Positions 37,997 to 47,667 of a stretch of 64,000 bases of DNA are shown one piece after another; the first letter of the stretch is position 1; the number at the start of each line of letters is the position of its first letter. The translations under genes were made by a program, and so were the position numbers. The notes under the pieces are model-generated. The model was not told where the DNA came from and searched no databases. It worked only from the letters and a program-made list of their open reading frames with translations. Source of the DNA: Bifidobacterium psychraerophilum (GTDB lineage: Bacteria > Actinomycetota > Actinomycetes > Actinomycetales > Bifidobacteriaceae); assembly GCF_000741705.1 (NCBI RefSeq), contig NZ_JGZI01000009.1:434001-498000 (forward strand), in the 5' to 3' direction.

Positions 37997-38776
37997 GTGA
38001 TCGAACTGAAGACACCACAGGAAATCAAGGCTATGCGCCCTGCCGGTAAATTCGTCGGGAGCATACTCAAGGATTTGCGGAAGATGACCAAGGTTGGCAC
38101 CAACCTTCTGGAAATCGATGATTTCGTCAAACAACGCATCGAAGGTCGGCCCGGGGCTGAATCCTGCTACGTGGACTATGCGCCTGATTTTGGAACAGGT
38201 CCTTTCGCGCACTACATCTGCACCTCAGTCAATGACGCCGTGCTGCACGGCGTTCCTTTCGACTACGCATTGAAGGAGGGGGATCTGCTCAGTCTCGATC
38301 TCGCCATCAATGTGGACGGCTGGGTCGGCGACTCCGCCATCAGCTTCGTGGTAGGCGAGCATGCCGATCCCGAGGATCTCAAGATCATCAAGGCAACCGA
38401 GGACGCCCTCAAAGCTGGCATCGCCCAGGCTAAACCCGGCAATCGCCTGGGGGACATCTCCTCGGCGATCGGTGATGTGGCACATGCCAACGGATACACC
38501 GTGAACCTCGAATTCGGCGGGCACGGCGTGGGGCACATCATGCACGGTGATCCCCACGTGGCGAATGACGGTAAGGCCCATCACGGCTACCGCTTGCGAA
38601 ACGGGCTGGTCATCGCTATCGAGCCCTGGTTCCTGCGCACCACCGATGAGATCTACCAGGATTCCAAGGATGGCTGGACACTGCGTTCAGCCGATGGCTC
38701 GCGTGGAGCACACACCGAGCACACCATCGCCATCACCGATGACGGTCCGATCATCCTCACGGCGCGTGACGAGTAA
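37997..38776 (+). CDS. map: type I methionine aminopeptidase
   Basis: Removes the initiator methionine from nascent proteins. It has 259 aa starting at GTG (37997-37999), encoding MIELKTPQEIKAMRPAGKFVG. An in-frame run back to 37340 is antisense to pepO and is discarded. Metal ligands are visible: SLDLAINVDGWVGDSA (two Asp), FGGHGVGHIMHGDPHV (His), AIEPWF (Glu) and HTEHTIAI (Glu). Ribosome-binding is weak (AGAAAG). Bifidobacteria usually carry more than one map; this is a stand-alone copy, not in a ribosomal operon. Confidence 0.93.
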   Translation: MIELKTPQEIKAMRPAGKFVGSILKDLRKMTKVGTNLLEIDDFVKQRIEGRPGAESCYVDYAPDFGTGPFAHYICTSVNDAVLHGVPFDYALKEGDLLSLDLAINVDGWVGDSAISFVVGEHADPEDLKIIKATEDALKAGIAQAKPGNRLGDISSAIGDVAHANGYTVNLEFGGHGVGHIMHGDPHVANDGKAHHGYRLRNGLVIAIEPWFLRTTDEIYQDSKDGWTLRSADGSRGAHTEHTIAITDDGPIILTARDE

Positions 38777-38959
38777 TCGGATGCGCATATTCAGAGGCTG
38801 ACGCTTCGGAACATATGGGGCTTGCCGACTTCCGGCAGACAATACCTGCATCAGGAAGGCAGGCCCCGTTCTGATACGATTGGCCATTCAAGCGCCGTCA
38901 AGGGCGCCGCAGTTCCATCCCAGTATCGTTGCTGGTCATTTCACGGGTAGGGGAGGCAG

Positions 38960-40252
38960 ATGATGCCCAAAGCACAACTTGATATAGATTCGTCAAAATT
39001 TGATCTGCCCGTTGTCAAAGCGACCTGCGGTCCTGATGGTATCGTCGTCTCCGATCTGCGCAACGACGGCTGGGTCACGCTTGACCCCGGTTTTCTGACG
39101 ACGGCGCAGTGCGAATCGAAAATAACATTCATCGATGGCAATCGCTCCATACTGCGGTATCGAGGCTATCCGATAGAGGAGTTGTGCGAGCAATCCAACT
39201 TCCTGGAGGTGGCATGGCTGCTCAATCAGGGTGAATTGCCGACCCAGGCGGAATACGATCAGTACCGTGCACGGGTGCTGCACCATACGGTCGTTGGAGA
39301 GGAATTCAGAACCTTGCTCGGTTCCTTCCCCCGCAACGCCCATCCGATGAGCGTCCTCTCCTCGGCGGTGAACGCCTTGGCGAGCTTCTACCCCGAGACC
39401 TGTGATGTATCCGATCCCGATCAGTTGGATGAGGCCGGGGCCATCATCATGGCCAAGGTCCGCACCATCGTGTCCTTGATCCACCGCCGAAGCCGGGATG
39501 AGCCGCTGCTGTACCCGGACTACACCCGTGGCTATGTCGACGACTTCCTCCGTATGAGCTTCGCCACGCCATACCAGTCATTCGAATCCGATCCGCTGAT
39601 GGTCGAGGCCCTTGACAAGCTGCTGATCGTCCACGCCGATCATGAGCAGAACTGTTCGACCTCGGTGGTGCGCATAGCCGGCTCCGCACATGCCAACCTG
39701 TATTCCGCGGTGGCGGCCGGCATCAATGCATTGTCGGGCCCCTTGCATGGCGGCGCGAACGAAGCGGCCTTGCGCCAGCTGATGTCGATCAGGGACTCCG
39801 GAAAATCGGTGAAGCAATTCGTCGAGGAGGCCAAGGAGAACGGCCAGCGCATTTCGGGATTGGGACATCGCGTCTACAAGTCTTACGATCCCAGGGCGGC
39901 CATCGCCAAGAAGTGGTTGACCCGCATCATGTCGGAAGAGCAGCTTGGTCTGCCGGGCAGCGATCTCGCCCTGTTCGATGTGGCCACTGAGCTGGAGGAC
40001 ATCGCGCTGCATGACGATTACTTCATCTCACGTCATCTGTATCCCAATGTCGATTTCTACACGGGTCTGATTTACAGGGCCATCGGATTCAACCCGAGCA
40101 TGTTCACCACATTGTTCGCGCTGGGCCGCATCCCCGGCTGGATCGCACAGTACCGCGAGATGCTCGACGACCCGGCGACCCGCATCGGGCGGCCGCGTCA
40201 GGTCTACACCGGTGAGCCGAAGCGCGATCTCATACCGATCTCCGAACGCTGA
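38960..40252 (+). CDS. gltA: citrate synthase
   Basis: Condenses oxaloacetate with acetyl-CoA to citrate, serving glutamate biosynthesis in organisms with a partial TCA cycle. The product has 430 aa. Catalytic regions are GGANEAALRQL (first His just before, in PLHGG), GLGHRVYKSYDPRA (second His) and NVDFYTGLIYRAIGF (Asp). HADHEQNCSTSVVRIAGSAHAN is the family block. GGGGAGG precedes two ATGs, at 38960 (spacing 3) and 38963 (spacing 6); the second is mechanically better. Only this cycle enzyme is in the window. Confidence 0.96.
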   Translation: MMPKAQLDIDSSKFDLPVVKATCGPDGIVVSDLRNDGWVTLDPGFLTTAQCESKITFIDGNRSILRYRGYPIEELCEQSNFLEVAWLLNQGELPTQAEYDQYRARVLHHTVVGEEFRTLLGSFPRNAHPMSVLSSAVNALASFYPETCDVSDPDQLDEAGAIIMAKVRTIVSLIHRRSRDEPLLYPDYTRGYVDDFLRMSFATPYQSFESDPLMVEALDKLLIVHADHEQNCSTSVVRIAGSAHANLYSAVAAGINALSGPLHGGANEAALRQLMSIRDSGKSVKQFVEEAKENGQRISGLGHRVYKSYDPRAAIAKKWLTRIMSEEQLGLPGSDLALFDVATELEDIALHDDYFISRHLYPNVDFYTGLIYRAIGFNPSMFTTLFALGRIPGWIAQYREMLDDPATRIGRPRQVYTGEPKRDLIPISER

Positions 40253-40269
40253 TTCCAGCGCCGTGCACC

Positions 40270-40353
40270 GGTGGCTGCTTCGCCAGGACGGTTATGGGAC
40301 ACGGTGTTCGCCTATCTTATTCCTGATAATGCCGTCCCGATGAAGCAGCCACC
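40270..40353. other. nested inverted repeat between convergent gltA and dapD
   Basis: GGTGGCTGCTTC (40270-40281) is perfectly complementary to GAAGCAGCCACC (40342-40353). Inside, GGACGG (40286-40291) pairs with CCGTCC (40332-40337). The loop is 40 nt. No T-tract flanks it. It could be a bidirectional terminator, or an 84-bp element with 12-bp terminal inverted repeats. Confidence 0.65.
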
Positions 40354-40381
40354 CGGATGAGTGTGCCGTGGCTTCAGCGCA

Positions 40382-41356
40382 TCAGTTGGCGTGAAGCTGG
40401 GCGTTCAGCGCGATGCCGGTATTCCTGCTGCGCGCCTCGATGGCCCCGCTGACCGAGTTCCGGATGAAGAGGATGTGGTCCCTGCCGCTGAGTTCCGCGC
40501 CTTTCACCACATCCAGAGCTTCATGGGCGGCGATTTTCGCCTTGTCGTATATCGTCACCTTGGTGCCTGCGGTCACATACAGTCCGGCCTCCACAACGCA
40601 GTGGTCTCCCAGTGATATGCCGATACCGGAATTCGCGCCCAGCAATGAGTGCTCGCCGATGGAGACCTTGTGCTTGCCTCCGCCTGACAGCGTTCCCATG
40701 ATCGAGGCCCCGCCGCCGATATCCGAACCGTCACCGACCACAACCCCCTGCGAGATGCGTCCTTCGACCATCGACGTTCCCAAGGTTCCGGCGTTGAAGT
40801 TCACGAAGCCTTCGTGCATCACGGTGGTGCCCTCAGCGAGATGCGCGCCGAGACGGATGCGGTCGGCATTGCCGATGCGCACGCCCGAGGGCACGACATA
40901 ATCCACCATGCGTGGGAATTTGTCGATGGAAAGCACATTGACATCCGCGTGGAGACCACTCTGGGCGCCCAGCACGTCGATCTTGCGCTGTGCGAAGTCG
41001 GCGACTGCGAAAGGACCGTAATTCGTCCACACCACATTGTTCAGAGCCGCGAAGATTCCTTCGAGATTCAGGGTGTTCGGCAAGGCGAGCCTCAGGCTCA
41101 GCAGATGCAGGCGAAGATAGGCGTCGGCGGTGTCGGTGATCGCGTCATCAATCGCGGATGTGGTGAAAACAGGGACCCGTCGCACCCCACGCTCATCGGG
41201 CTCATCGTGTACCAGGGCGCCGAATCCATGCTGCGGTCGTGAAGCTTCTGCGGGCGCTGCACCGATCTGAAGCGTCGGATACCATACATCGAGGGTGTTT
41301 CCTGCGGCATCGATGCTTGCAAGGCCCCATCCCCATGCTGTGCGTGAGTCAGTCAT
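40382..41356 (-). CDS. dapD: tetrahydrodipicolinate N-succinyltransferase
   Basis: Transfers succinyl from succinyl-CoA to tetrahydrodipicolinate in the lysine/meso-diaminopimelate pathway. It has 324 aa, close to the actinobacterial DapD form. The C-terminal half is a left-handed beta-helix of hexapeptide repeats ([26 protein letters not shown]..., [45 protein letters not shown]). The N-terminal domain begins with [20 protein letters not shown] precedes the ATG. DAP is needed for lysine even where the cell wall uses another diamino acid. Confidence 0.94.
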   Translation of the reverse strand: MTDSRTAWGWGLASIDAAGNTLDVWYPTLQIGAAPAEASRPQHGFGALVHDEPDERGVRRVPVFTTSAIDDAITDTADAYLRLHLLSLRLALPNTLNLEGIFAALNNVVWTNYGPFAVADFAQRKIDVLGAQSGLHADVNVLSIDKFPRMVDYVVPSGVRIGNADRIRLGAHLAEGTTVMHEGFVNFNAGTLGTSMVEGRISQGVVVGDGSDIGGGASIMGTLSGGGKHKVSIGEHSLLGANSGIGISLGDHCVVEAGLYVTAGTKVTIYDKAKIAAHEALDVVKGAELSGRDHILFIRNSVSGAIEARSRNTGIALNAQLHAN

Positions 41357-41440
41357 TGCTGTTCCTTTCCTGCGGATTGACCTAACTCTATGACTCGCCC
41401 CAGAAATTAAGGTTTATGCATCTGGGTACCATATTCGCTT

Positions 41441-41572
41441 ATGGGTGAATACGAAAGGCAGCGGGCTCGCGCGGAGCGTCGTCGCCGCAATATCGCGCGC
41501 ACGGTGTGTGCGATCATCGCCATCGCCATGCTTGCCAGTCTGGTCATTCCTGCTCTGTTCTCAGGTTTTTGA
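41441..41572 (+). CDS. 43-residue single-pass membrane peptide
   Basis: A short frame from the ATG at 41441 to the TGA at 41570-41572. It has a strongly basic N-terminus (RQRARAERRRRNIAR) and one hydrophobic helix (about residues 20-40, ending LVIPALFSGF). The positive-inside pattern supports a real N-in membrane peptide rather than chance, but there is no clear Shine-Dalgarno and I know no family. It lies between dapD (divergent) and prfB. Confidence 0.45.
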   Translation: MGEYERQRARAERRRRNIARTVCAIIAIAMLASLVIPALFSGF

Positions 41573-41751
41573 CCGCTGCGCCCAGCTTCGGGCACACGGA
41601 CGCACCGTGATGAAGCGCTGTCCGCCGAGGCTCCTGGAAGCATCGGGATTGGGCAGCGTCGAGAATGCGGGTGCCGGGTCCTACGGACAAGATGGTGTGG
41701 TTTGGGTATTCAACGCGCTGTTGTAGCAGCGCTAACGGTATGGTGGTAATG

Positions 41752-42879
41752 ATGGCAGATTTCGAAGTAATGCAGACGATAGACGAGGCTCGTACGATTT
41801 TCGAGTCAATCGCCAAAGCGGTCGACATGGATGATCTCCGTACAAGGATCGCCCATCTGGAACAGGAGGCCAGTGCCCCTGGACTGTGGGATGACCAGGA
41901 GAACGCGCAGAAGGTCACCAGCAGGCTTTCCGCTGCCCAGTCGCTGCTCAGACATCTTGAATCGGCTGAGCGCCGTCTTGATGACGCACAGACCCTGGTC
42001 GAGCTTGCCCAGGAGGAAAGCGATCAGGACACGCTCGATGAGGCCGCGACAGAGGCGAACAAGCTGAAAAGCGATCTGGTCGATATGGAGATCCAGACAC
42101 TGCTCGATGGCGAATACGATGAGCGTGCGGCTGTGGTCACCATACGTTCGGGCGCCGGTGGCGTCGATGCCGCCGATTGGGCTCAGATGCTGATGAGAAT
42201 GTATCTGCGCTGGTCGGAACGTCACGGCTATAAAACCAAGGTGATGGACACCTCATACGCCGAGGAGGCGGGCATCAAATCCGCCACCTTCCAGGTCGAG
42301 GCACCTTACGCTTATGGGCGTCTGTCCGTTGAGGGCGGCACGCACCGCCTGGTACGTATCTCTCCCTTCGACAATCAGGGACGCAGGCAGACGAGCTTCG
42401 CCGCCGTCGAGGTGATCCCACTGGTGGAGGCCACCGATCACATCGATGTGCCTGATTCGGATATCCGTCTTGACACCTACTGCTCGTCGGGTCCTGGCGG
42501 ACAGGGTGTCAACACCACGTATTCCGCCGTGCGCATCACCCACCTTCCCACGAATATCGTGGTGACGATGCAGGATGAACGCAGCCAGATCCAGAACCGT
42601 GCGGCCGCGATGGCCGTTCTGCAATCACGCTTGCTGGTGCTCCGCCACGAAGAGGAAGCCAAACGCAAGAAGGAGCTGGCGGGGGACATCAAGGCCAGCT
42701 GGGGTGACCAGATGCGTTCCTATGTGCTTCATCCCTACCAAATGGTCAAGGATTTGCGAACCGGTTATGAGACCTCGGATACGCAAGGCGTGTTCGATGG
42801 CGATATCGACGCATTCATCGATGCCGGCATCAGGTGGCGCCACCAGCAGCGCCGCGAGGATGCCGAAGCCAAGGAATAG
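41752..42879 (+). CDS. prfB: peptide chain release factor 2
   Basis: RF2 recognises UAA and UGA. The product has 375 aa from the ATG at 41752 (GGTGG 5 nt upstream); ATGs at 41740 and 41749 are alternatives. It has [14 protein letters not shown], the SPF codon-recognition tripeptide ([15 protein letters not shown]) and [17 protein letters not shown] with the GGQ loop. The reading frame is continuous. The CTTTGAC programmed frameshift found near codon 25 in many bacteria is absent, as in other actinobacteria. It is 8 bp upstream of ftsE. Confidence 0.96.
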   Translation: MADFEVMQTIDEARTIFESIAKAVDMDDLRTRIAHLEQEASAPGLWDDQENAQKVTSRLSAAQSLLRHLESAERRLDDAQTLVELAQEESDQDTLDEAATEANKLKSDLVDMEIQTLLDGEYDERAAVVTIRSGAGGVDAADWAQMLMRMYLRWSERHGYKTKVMDTSYAEEAGIKSATFQVEAPYAYGRLSVEGGTHRLVRISPFDNQGRRQTSFAAVEVIPLVEATDHIDVPDSDIRLDTYCSSGPGGQGVNTTYSAVRITHLPTNIVVTMQDERSQIQNRAAAMAVLQSRLLVLRHEEEAKRKKELAGDIKASWGDQMRSYVLHPYQMVKDLRTGYETSDTQGVFDGDIDAFIDAGIRWRHQQRREDAEAKE

Positions 42880-42887
42880 GAGACTGT

Positions 42888-44255
42888 ATGGCGCTTATAT
42901 CGTTGGAACATGTCAGCAAGGTGTACCCGAAAGGGTCGCGTCCCGCTCTTGACGATGTCAGCTTGGACATCGATCGAGGAAATTTCGTGTTTCTCGTGGG
43001 GGCTTCCGGTTCGGGCAAAACAACCCTTCTGAGCCTTCTTCTGCACGAGGAGGAGGCGACCGAGGGTGAGATCCGCGTGGCAGGCAATGATTTGCGCCGT
43101 CTCTCCAACCGTCAGGTGCCGATGTACCGGCGCAGCATAGGTTTCGTCTTCCAGGACTACAAACTGCTGACGAACAAGACGGTGTGGCAGAATGTGGCTT
43201 TCGCGCTTGAAGTGATCGGTACGCGCCGTTCGACCATCAAGTCCCTGGTGCCACAGGTGCTGAAAACCGTCGGGCTTACCGGTAAGGAGAATAATTTCCC
43301 CCATGAGCTCTCCGGTGGCGAGGCACAGCGTGTGGCTATCGCACGCGCCTATGTGAACCATCCGCAGATCCTGCTCGCCGATGAGCCGACCGGAAACCTG
43401 GACCCGACGACCTCCTTGGGCATCATGGAGGTTCTTGAAGCCATCAATCGAACGGGAACAACGATTGTGATGGCAACGCACAACGAAGAGATCGTGAACT
43501 CGATGCGCAAGCGGGTCGTGGAGCTCCACACCGGCAAGATCGTGCGCGATGAGGCAACAGGTTCATACGATTCCGCCAAGTTCTTCCCCGATGCCGAGGT
43601 CGAGGCCCAGGCCCACCATGCCATCAAGGGTGGAGCCATCGAGACGCATGCCGACATAGCCTCCGAAATCGCACCGACACCGGAAATCGCAGGAGGACTG
43701 GCCGAAAGCAAGAACACGGAAGAACGCAGTGCCGATACCCAACAGGCGATCAGTGATGCCGAGCAGGGCGCACAGGGTATCGCCCGTCTGGCCAATTCCG
43801 TGCATTCCGGGCGGAAGGGCCGTTATGGTGAGGCCTTCGCTCCGGTGGAGACCACCCTGACCTGGGGGAAGGGCATCGTGCTTGATCCCGAGCATGCCGG
43901 GAACGCCCATGCCGACCAGACTGATGATGAACAATCCAGCGCCAAACAGACGAGTGGGAAGCAGCCCAGCGAGGGGCAATCCCGAGCTGAGCAGTCTGGT
44001 GACGAACGGTCTGATATCGAACGGTCCCGGAGCGCTCAGTCCGCCGAAGGGACGCAGGACGGGTCTCAGCGGCAGGAATCCGCTCAGGACGATGAGGCCG
44101 CCAAGGGCGACAAGACGGCGATTCCCGCACCGCCGACGCCTCCGGGCGGGGCGAAGGGCACCGCTGGCCATGACGCCACAGGCAAACAGACCGGGCATAA
44201 GCAGGATTCCTCGAGGCCCGAGGCCGCTGCTGAGGAGCAAGGGGACAAGAAATGA
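42888..44255 (+). CDS. ftsE: cell division ATP-binding protein FtsE with long C-terminal tail
   Basis: A cytoplasmic ABC ATPase that pairs with FtsX and drives septal peptidoglycan hydrolysis. The ATPase core (residues 1-225) has [10 protein letters not shown] (about 38), [14 protein letters not shown] and [15 protein letters not shown], plus [12 protein letters not shown] (Q-loop). The total of 455 aa is about twice the usual FtsE. The extra 230 residues are low-complexity and disordered, with eight 15-bp repeats. AGGAG lies 6 nt before the ATG. The frame is open upstream into prfB, but the FtsE N-terminus [16 protein letters not shown] is clear. It overlaps ftsX by ATGA. Confidence 0.95.
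   Translation: MALISLEHVSKVYPKGSRPALDDVSLDIDRGNFVFLVGASGSGKTTLLSLLLHEEEATEGEIRVAGNDLRRLSNRQVPMYRRSIGFVFQDYKLLTNKTVWQNVAFALEVIGTRRSTIKSLVPQVLKTVGLTGKENNFPHELSGGEAQRVAIARAYVNHPQILLADEPTGNLDPTTSLGIMEVLEAINRTGTTIVMATHNEEIVNSMRKRVVELHTGKIVRDEATGSYDSAKFFPDAEVEAQAHHAIKGGAIETHADIASEIAPTPEIAGGLAESKNTEERSADTQQAISDAEQGAQGIARLANSVHSGRKGRYGEAFAPVETTLTWGKGIVLDPEHAGNAHADQTDDEQSSAKQTSGKQPSEGQSRAEQSGDERSDIERSRSAQSAEGTQDGSQRQESAQDDEAAKGDKTAIPAPPTPPGGAKGTAGHDATGKQTGHKQDSSRPEAAAEEQGDKK
43923..44042 (+). repeat. eight 15-bp tandem repeats in the ftsE tail
   Basis: Eight consecutive 15-bp units (43923-44042) encode degenerate pentapeptides of pattern x-x-x-[QR]-[ST], such as [15 protein letters not shown] and GDERS. 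DNA identity between units is lower than in ssb, but the period is constant. Confidence 0.75.
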
Positions 44256-45175
44256 GATTCCGGTTCATACTTTCGGAGACCTGGACAAGCCTGAAGCGTA
44301 ATGGTCCCATGATTCTTTCCGTGACCTTGGTCACATTCATCTCCTTCCTGTTCATCGGTGCCTCAGGTCTGATGCAGGCCCAGATCACCAAGGCCAAGGG
44401 CGATTGGTATGACAAGGTCGAGGTCGTGGTGTGGCTCTGCCCGGATGGTTCGAGCCAATCCGCCACATGCTCATCGGGCAAGGCCCCCACGCAGACGGAG
44501 ATCGTGGCCATCGAGGAGCTCATCAACACCGAACTGTCGGACGACGTCTCCAAGATCACCTACATGAGCCAGCAGGAATTCTACAAGACGATATTCCTCA
44601 AGGAGTATCCGAACGGGGTCTATGAGGGCAGAAGCCTCACCGCCGCGGATATGCAGGCCTCCCTGCGGTTGAAGCTGACGGATCCGACCAAATACCAGGT
44701 CGTGTCCGAAGTGCTCTCAGGGCGCACGGGCGTAGAGGAGGTGGTCGATCAGCGTCAGATATTCGATCCCGTTTTCAGCATCCTGAACCGGGCGACGGCG
44801 GTCACGGTGGTGCTTGCCGCAGTGATGGTTCTGGTGGCCATCATGCTGACTGGAACCACGATCAGAATGTCGGCGGCATCGCGAAAGAACGAGACCGAGA
44901 TCATGCGTCTGGTGGGCGCATCCAATTGGACGATAAGCCTGCCATTCATACTTGAGGGCATGTTCGCATCGCTGATCGGATCGGTGCTCTCCGTGGTGTC
45001 TCTCAGCGTGATCGTGAATACATTCGTGACGAATTGGCTCGCCAAATCCATCACGTGGATGCCGTATATCAACCAGACGACCGTGCTGTTGCTTGCTCCC
45101 GCCTTGATTATCGGAGCCATGCTGCTGTCCGGTATCGCATCCGCGGTTTCGCTGCGCAGATACCTGAAGGCATGA
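44252..45175 (+). CDS. ftsX: cell division protein FtsX
   Basis: The membrane partner of FtsE, 307 aa. TM1 is at about residues 22-42. An extracytoplasmic loop (about 43-175) contains [11 protein letters not shown] and a [17 protein letters not shown] region. Three C-terminal helices (about 180-203, 230-250, 270-295) carry the MacB/FtsX core [20 protein letters not shown]. Start ATGA overlaps ftsE. The extracellular loop is where an FtsEX-dependent hydrolase would dock, and the next gene is a candidate. Confidence 0.95.
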   Translation: MRFRFILSETWTSLKRNGPMILSVTLVTFISFLFIGASGLMQAQITKAKGDWYDKVEVVVWLCPDGSSQSATCSSGKAPTQTEIVAIEELINTELSDDVSKITYMSQQEFYKTIFLKEYPNGVYEGRSLTAADMQASLRLKLTDPTKYQVVSEVLSGRTGVEEVVDQRQIFDPVFSILNRATAVTVVLAAVMVLVAIMLTGTTIRMSAASRKNETEIMRLVGASNWTISLPFILEGMFASLIGSVLSVVSLSVIVNTFVTNWLAKSITWMPYINQTTVLLLAPALIIGAMLLSGIASAVSLRRYLKA

Positions 45176-45243
45176 GTGGACCCTGGACGATTCAGACGAC
45201 TGCTGTACCATATATGTCTAACTGTGATTCGAAAGGCTGATTC

Positions 45244-46692
45244 ATGAAGCAGACAAAACGTGTCAAAGCCGTAAGCGCTGGGATGCTTTGTGCAACGATG
45301 GCGTTCACCGGCGGCATTGTGGCCACCACGACGGGCGCACAGACAGCTCAGGCGGTTTCAAGCTATTCCGAGTACCAACAGACCCTCGCATCCAGCGATG
45401 CATTGAAGGCGCAGCTCGCCGGTGTGAATTCAGCGCTGCAGAACAAGATCCTGGAACTCAACGATCTGGTCGAGAATCAGATTCCGGCTGCCCAGAAGGC
45501 CGCCGATGCGGCTGCGGATGCAGCCGAATCAGCCAAGCAGCAGGCGGATGCGACCGCGGATCGTTTGGATGCGGCCAAAAAGGATAAAAGCGATCTTGAA
45601 GCGAAGATCGCGGAAACCGGTGAGAACTACGACGATGCCAAGGCGGCCGTGGCTCAGCTGGCACGCAGCAGCTTCCATGGTTCCGATGCCTCCGATGTGA
45701 TGGATGTGGTGACCAACGCCAAAACGACCAGCGAGTTCGTGGACAAGATGCAGTCCGAAGCCGCCGTCACCAGGAGCGAGACCGAGGCGGCCAACGATGC
45801 GGCCACCACGCTGAGCGATTCGATGAATCGCAAGCAGCGCCTTGAGGCGATCGAGCAGCAGATCACCGTGCTCAAGCAGCAGACCGCGGATCAGGCGGCC
45901 GCCGCCCAGCAGGCTTCGGCTGATGCCTCCGCGAAGCAGACGAGTCTGAACACCTTGCGTGAACAGGGGAGTGCGCAACAGGCCTCCCTGGAATCCCAGC
46001 AGAGCAGCCTGAAAACCGCTGCGGCCAAGGAAGCCGCCCAAGCGGTCATGATGAAGGCGCAGATCGACGCCTATAACCTCCAGCTGCAGAAGCAGCGAGC
46101 TGCTGCTGCGGCCAATGCCGCCGCCGCGGCCGCCCAAGGGCAATCGACCAAGGCCAGCTCCTCAACGAGCAGCTCTTCGAGCTCCTCGTCATCCTCAAAG
46201 GGTTCAAGCTCCAGCTCGGGATCATCGAGCAGCTCGGGCGGTTCGAGCTCCGGTGGTTCCAGTTCAGGCGGAGCCTCCGGCATGAACTATTCGGTGCCGG
46301 GCAGCTGTGCGCCGGGTTCCACCTACTGCTATGGCCATGCCACCGGTAACACCAATGGCAACGCCTATCCATGGAGCCAGTGCACCTGGTGGGCATACAT
46401 CAGAAGGCAGCAGCTCAACCTTCCTGTCGGCTCGTATCTCGGCAACGGCCAGGATTGGGCGAACTCCGCTCGCGCCCTCGGCTATCTCGTCAACCACACA
46501 CCGCATGTCGGCGCTGCCATCTCCCTGAGGGGCGGCCAGCTGGGCGCCAATGCAAAATACGGCCACGTCGCGATTGTGGAACAGGTGAATTCCAATTCCA
46601 TCATCATCTCGGAAACAGGTGCAAGCCTTCAGGGAACGATCGTGTCCAGGACGATTTACAACCCAGGACTGTATTGGTACGTCCACTACTGA
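45244..46692 (+). CDS. secreted coiled-coil CHAP-domain peptidoglycan hydrolase
   Basis: The product has 482 aa. A signal peptide (residues 1-about 38, MKQTKRVKAVSAGML ... AQAVSS) is followed by a long Ala/Gln-rich coiled coil (about 45-300), a Ser/Gly linker (SSSSSSSS GSSSS GGSSSGG, about 305-345) and a CHAP domain. In it, SQCTWWAYIRR supplies the catalytic Cys and KYGHVAIVEQV the His. This is the architecture of PcsB/RipC-like amidase or endopeptidase activated by FtsEX. It has its own possible promoter (CATATATG region before GAAAGG) and is followed by a strong hairpin. Confidence 0.93.
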   Translation: MKQTKRVKAVSAGMLCATMAFTGGIVATTTGAQTAQAVSSYSEYQQTLASSDALKAQLAGVNSALQNKILELNDLVENQIPAAQKAADAAADAAESAKQQADATADRLDAAKKDKSDLEAKIAETGENYDDAKAAVAQLARSSFHGSDASDVMDVVTNAKTTSEFVDKMQSEAAVTRSETEAANDAATTLSDSMNRKQRLEAIEQQITVLKQQTADQAAAAQQASADASAKQTSLNTLREQGSAQQASLESQQSSLKTAAAKEAAQAVMMKAQIDAYNLQLQKQRAAAAANAAAAAAQGQSTKASSSTSSSSSSSSSSKGSSSSSGSSSSSGGSSSGGSSSGGASGMNYSVPGSCAPGSTYCYGHATGNTNGNAYPWSQCTWWAYIRRQQLNLPVGSYLGNGQDWANSARALGYLVNHTPHVGAAISLRGGQLGANAKYGHVAIVEQVNSNSIIISETGASLQGTIVSRTIYNPGLYWYVHY

Positions 46693-46714
46693 GTTCGCGC
46701 TGAAGCGATGATGT

Positions 46715-46750
46715 GATGGGGCCCGGGATGATTCCGGGCCCCATCGCTTT
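46715..46750 (+). terminator. terminator after the CHAP hydrolase
   Basis: A perfect 12-bp GC-rich stem GATGGGGCCCGG (46715-46726) / CCGGGCCCCATC (46734-46745) has a 7-nt loop and is followed by GCTTTCT. An alternative outer stem AAGCGATG/CATCGCTT is possible. It ends the ftsE-ftsX-CHAP unit before smpB. Confidence 0.8.
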
Positions 46751-46874
46751 CTGCCCCTCATCCGCGATGTGCTATCCTCAGGCCTTGCGAAAGGTGTGTG
46801 CCCTTCCGGAAGGGCACGGGTACGGTGCCGGTACGGCGGAACGGCACCGACAACGATGAAGAAGGAGGTCAGCG

Positions 46875-47357
46875 ATGGCTAAGGAGCAAGGAATCGCAAC
46901 GATTGCGAATAATCGAAGGGCGCGTCATGATTACGCCATCGAAGACCATGTGGAAGCGGGCATCGCGCTCACCGGTACCGAAGTGAAATCCCTGCGCGAG
47001 GGCCGTGCCTCCCTTGCCGAATCCTTCGTCACGATCGACAGGCGGGGCGAGATGTGGCTCGAAAACGCGAACATACCCGAGTACCTCAACGGCACCTGGA
47101 ACAACCATGCCCCTAAGCGCAAGCGTAAGCTGCTGCTGCATGCCGCCCAGATCGCCAAGTTCTCACGGCAGACCGAAGCCAAAGGCTACACGATCATCCC
47201 ACTGAGCCTGTATTTCAAGGACGGCAGGGTCAAGGTCGATATTGCGCTCGCCCGAGGCAAGCGTGAATACGACAAACGCCAGTCCTTGCGCGAAGAGCAG
47301 GACAAGCGCGAGGCGCAGCGTGCAATGCGATACAAGAACATGAAATCATCTGTGTAA
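46875..47357 (+). CDS. smpB: SsrA-binding protein SmpB
   Basis: Binds tmRNA for ribosome rescue. It has 160 aa. Segments ANNRRARHDYAIEDHVEAGIALTGTEVKSLREGRASL and KYRRKLLLH-like PKRKRKLLLH and KGYTIIPLSLYFKDGRVKVDIALARGKREYDKRQSLREEQDKRE are diagnostic. An excellent AAGGAGG lies about 7 nt before the ATG. No tmRNA gene was found nearby. The last codons and the stop lie inside a 3' tandem repeat. Confidence 0.97.
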   Translation: MAKEQGIATIANNRRARHDYAIEDHVEAGIALTGTEVKSLREGRASLAESFVTIDRRGEMWLENANIPEYLNGTWNNHAPKRKRKLLLHAAQIAKFSRQTEAKGYTIIPLSLYFKDGRVKVDIALARGKREYDKRQSLREEQDKREAQRAMRYKNMKSSV

Positions 47358-47408
47358 ATGAAACGTCTGTGTAGTTGAAACGTCTGTGTAGCAGAAATCA
47401 TCTGTGTA
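47342..47408 (+). repeat. four tandem repeats across the smpB stop
   Basis: Units GAAATCATCTGTGTA (47342-47356), GAAACGTCTGTGTA (47360-47373 and 47377-47390) and GAAATCATCTGTGTA (47394-47408) are separated by 3 bp each, giving an A-B-B-A arrangement. The smpB stop TAA (47355-47357) begins at the end of unit 1. The rest of 47409-47667 is gene-free and leads to the SBP gene. Confidence 0.9.
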
Positions 47409-47667
47409 GCTTGTGCCCACAAGCAGTGCGGGCGCGCGCAGGCACGCGTATCGGGCGGCCTGCTGCCGTACGTCGCCAATCGTGGATGCGGTGTTGATGG
47501 TTCGTATGGTCGCCGATGCCGAAGTGACCGCATAATGAGCGCGTAACAGGTTCGGTGATATTCGAGAATTATCTTGGTTCTTTACGACTTCGTGACATAT
47601 GCCTTTTACTCTCCCTTGTTGAGGGCGTCCGACGTTGTACATGGGATGGTTGAGAGAGAGGGAAACA

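Noticed and set aside
41665-41760. Programmed frameshift in prfB
   Set aside because: The RF2 frame is continuous from its ATG and no CTTTGA slippery stop is present.
47409-47667. tmRNA gene next to smpB
   Set aside because: No tag-encoding frame or tRNA-like ends could be found in this stretch.
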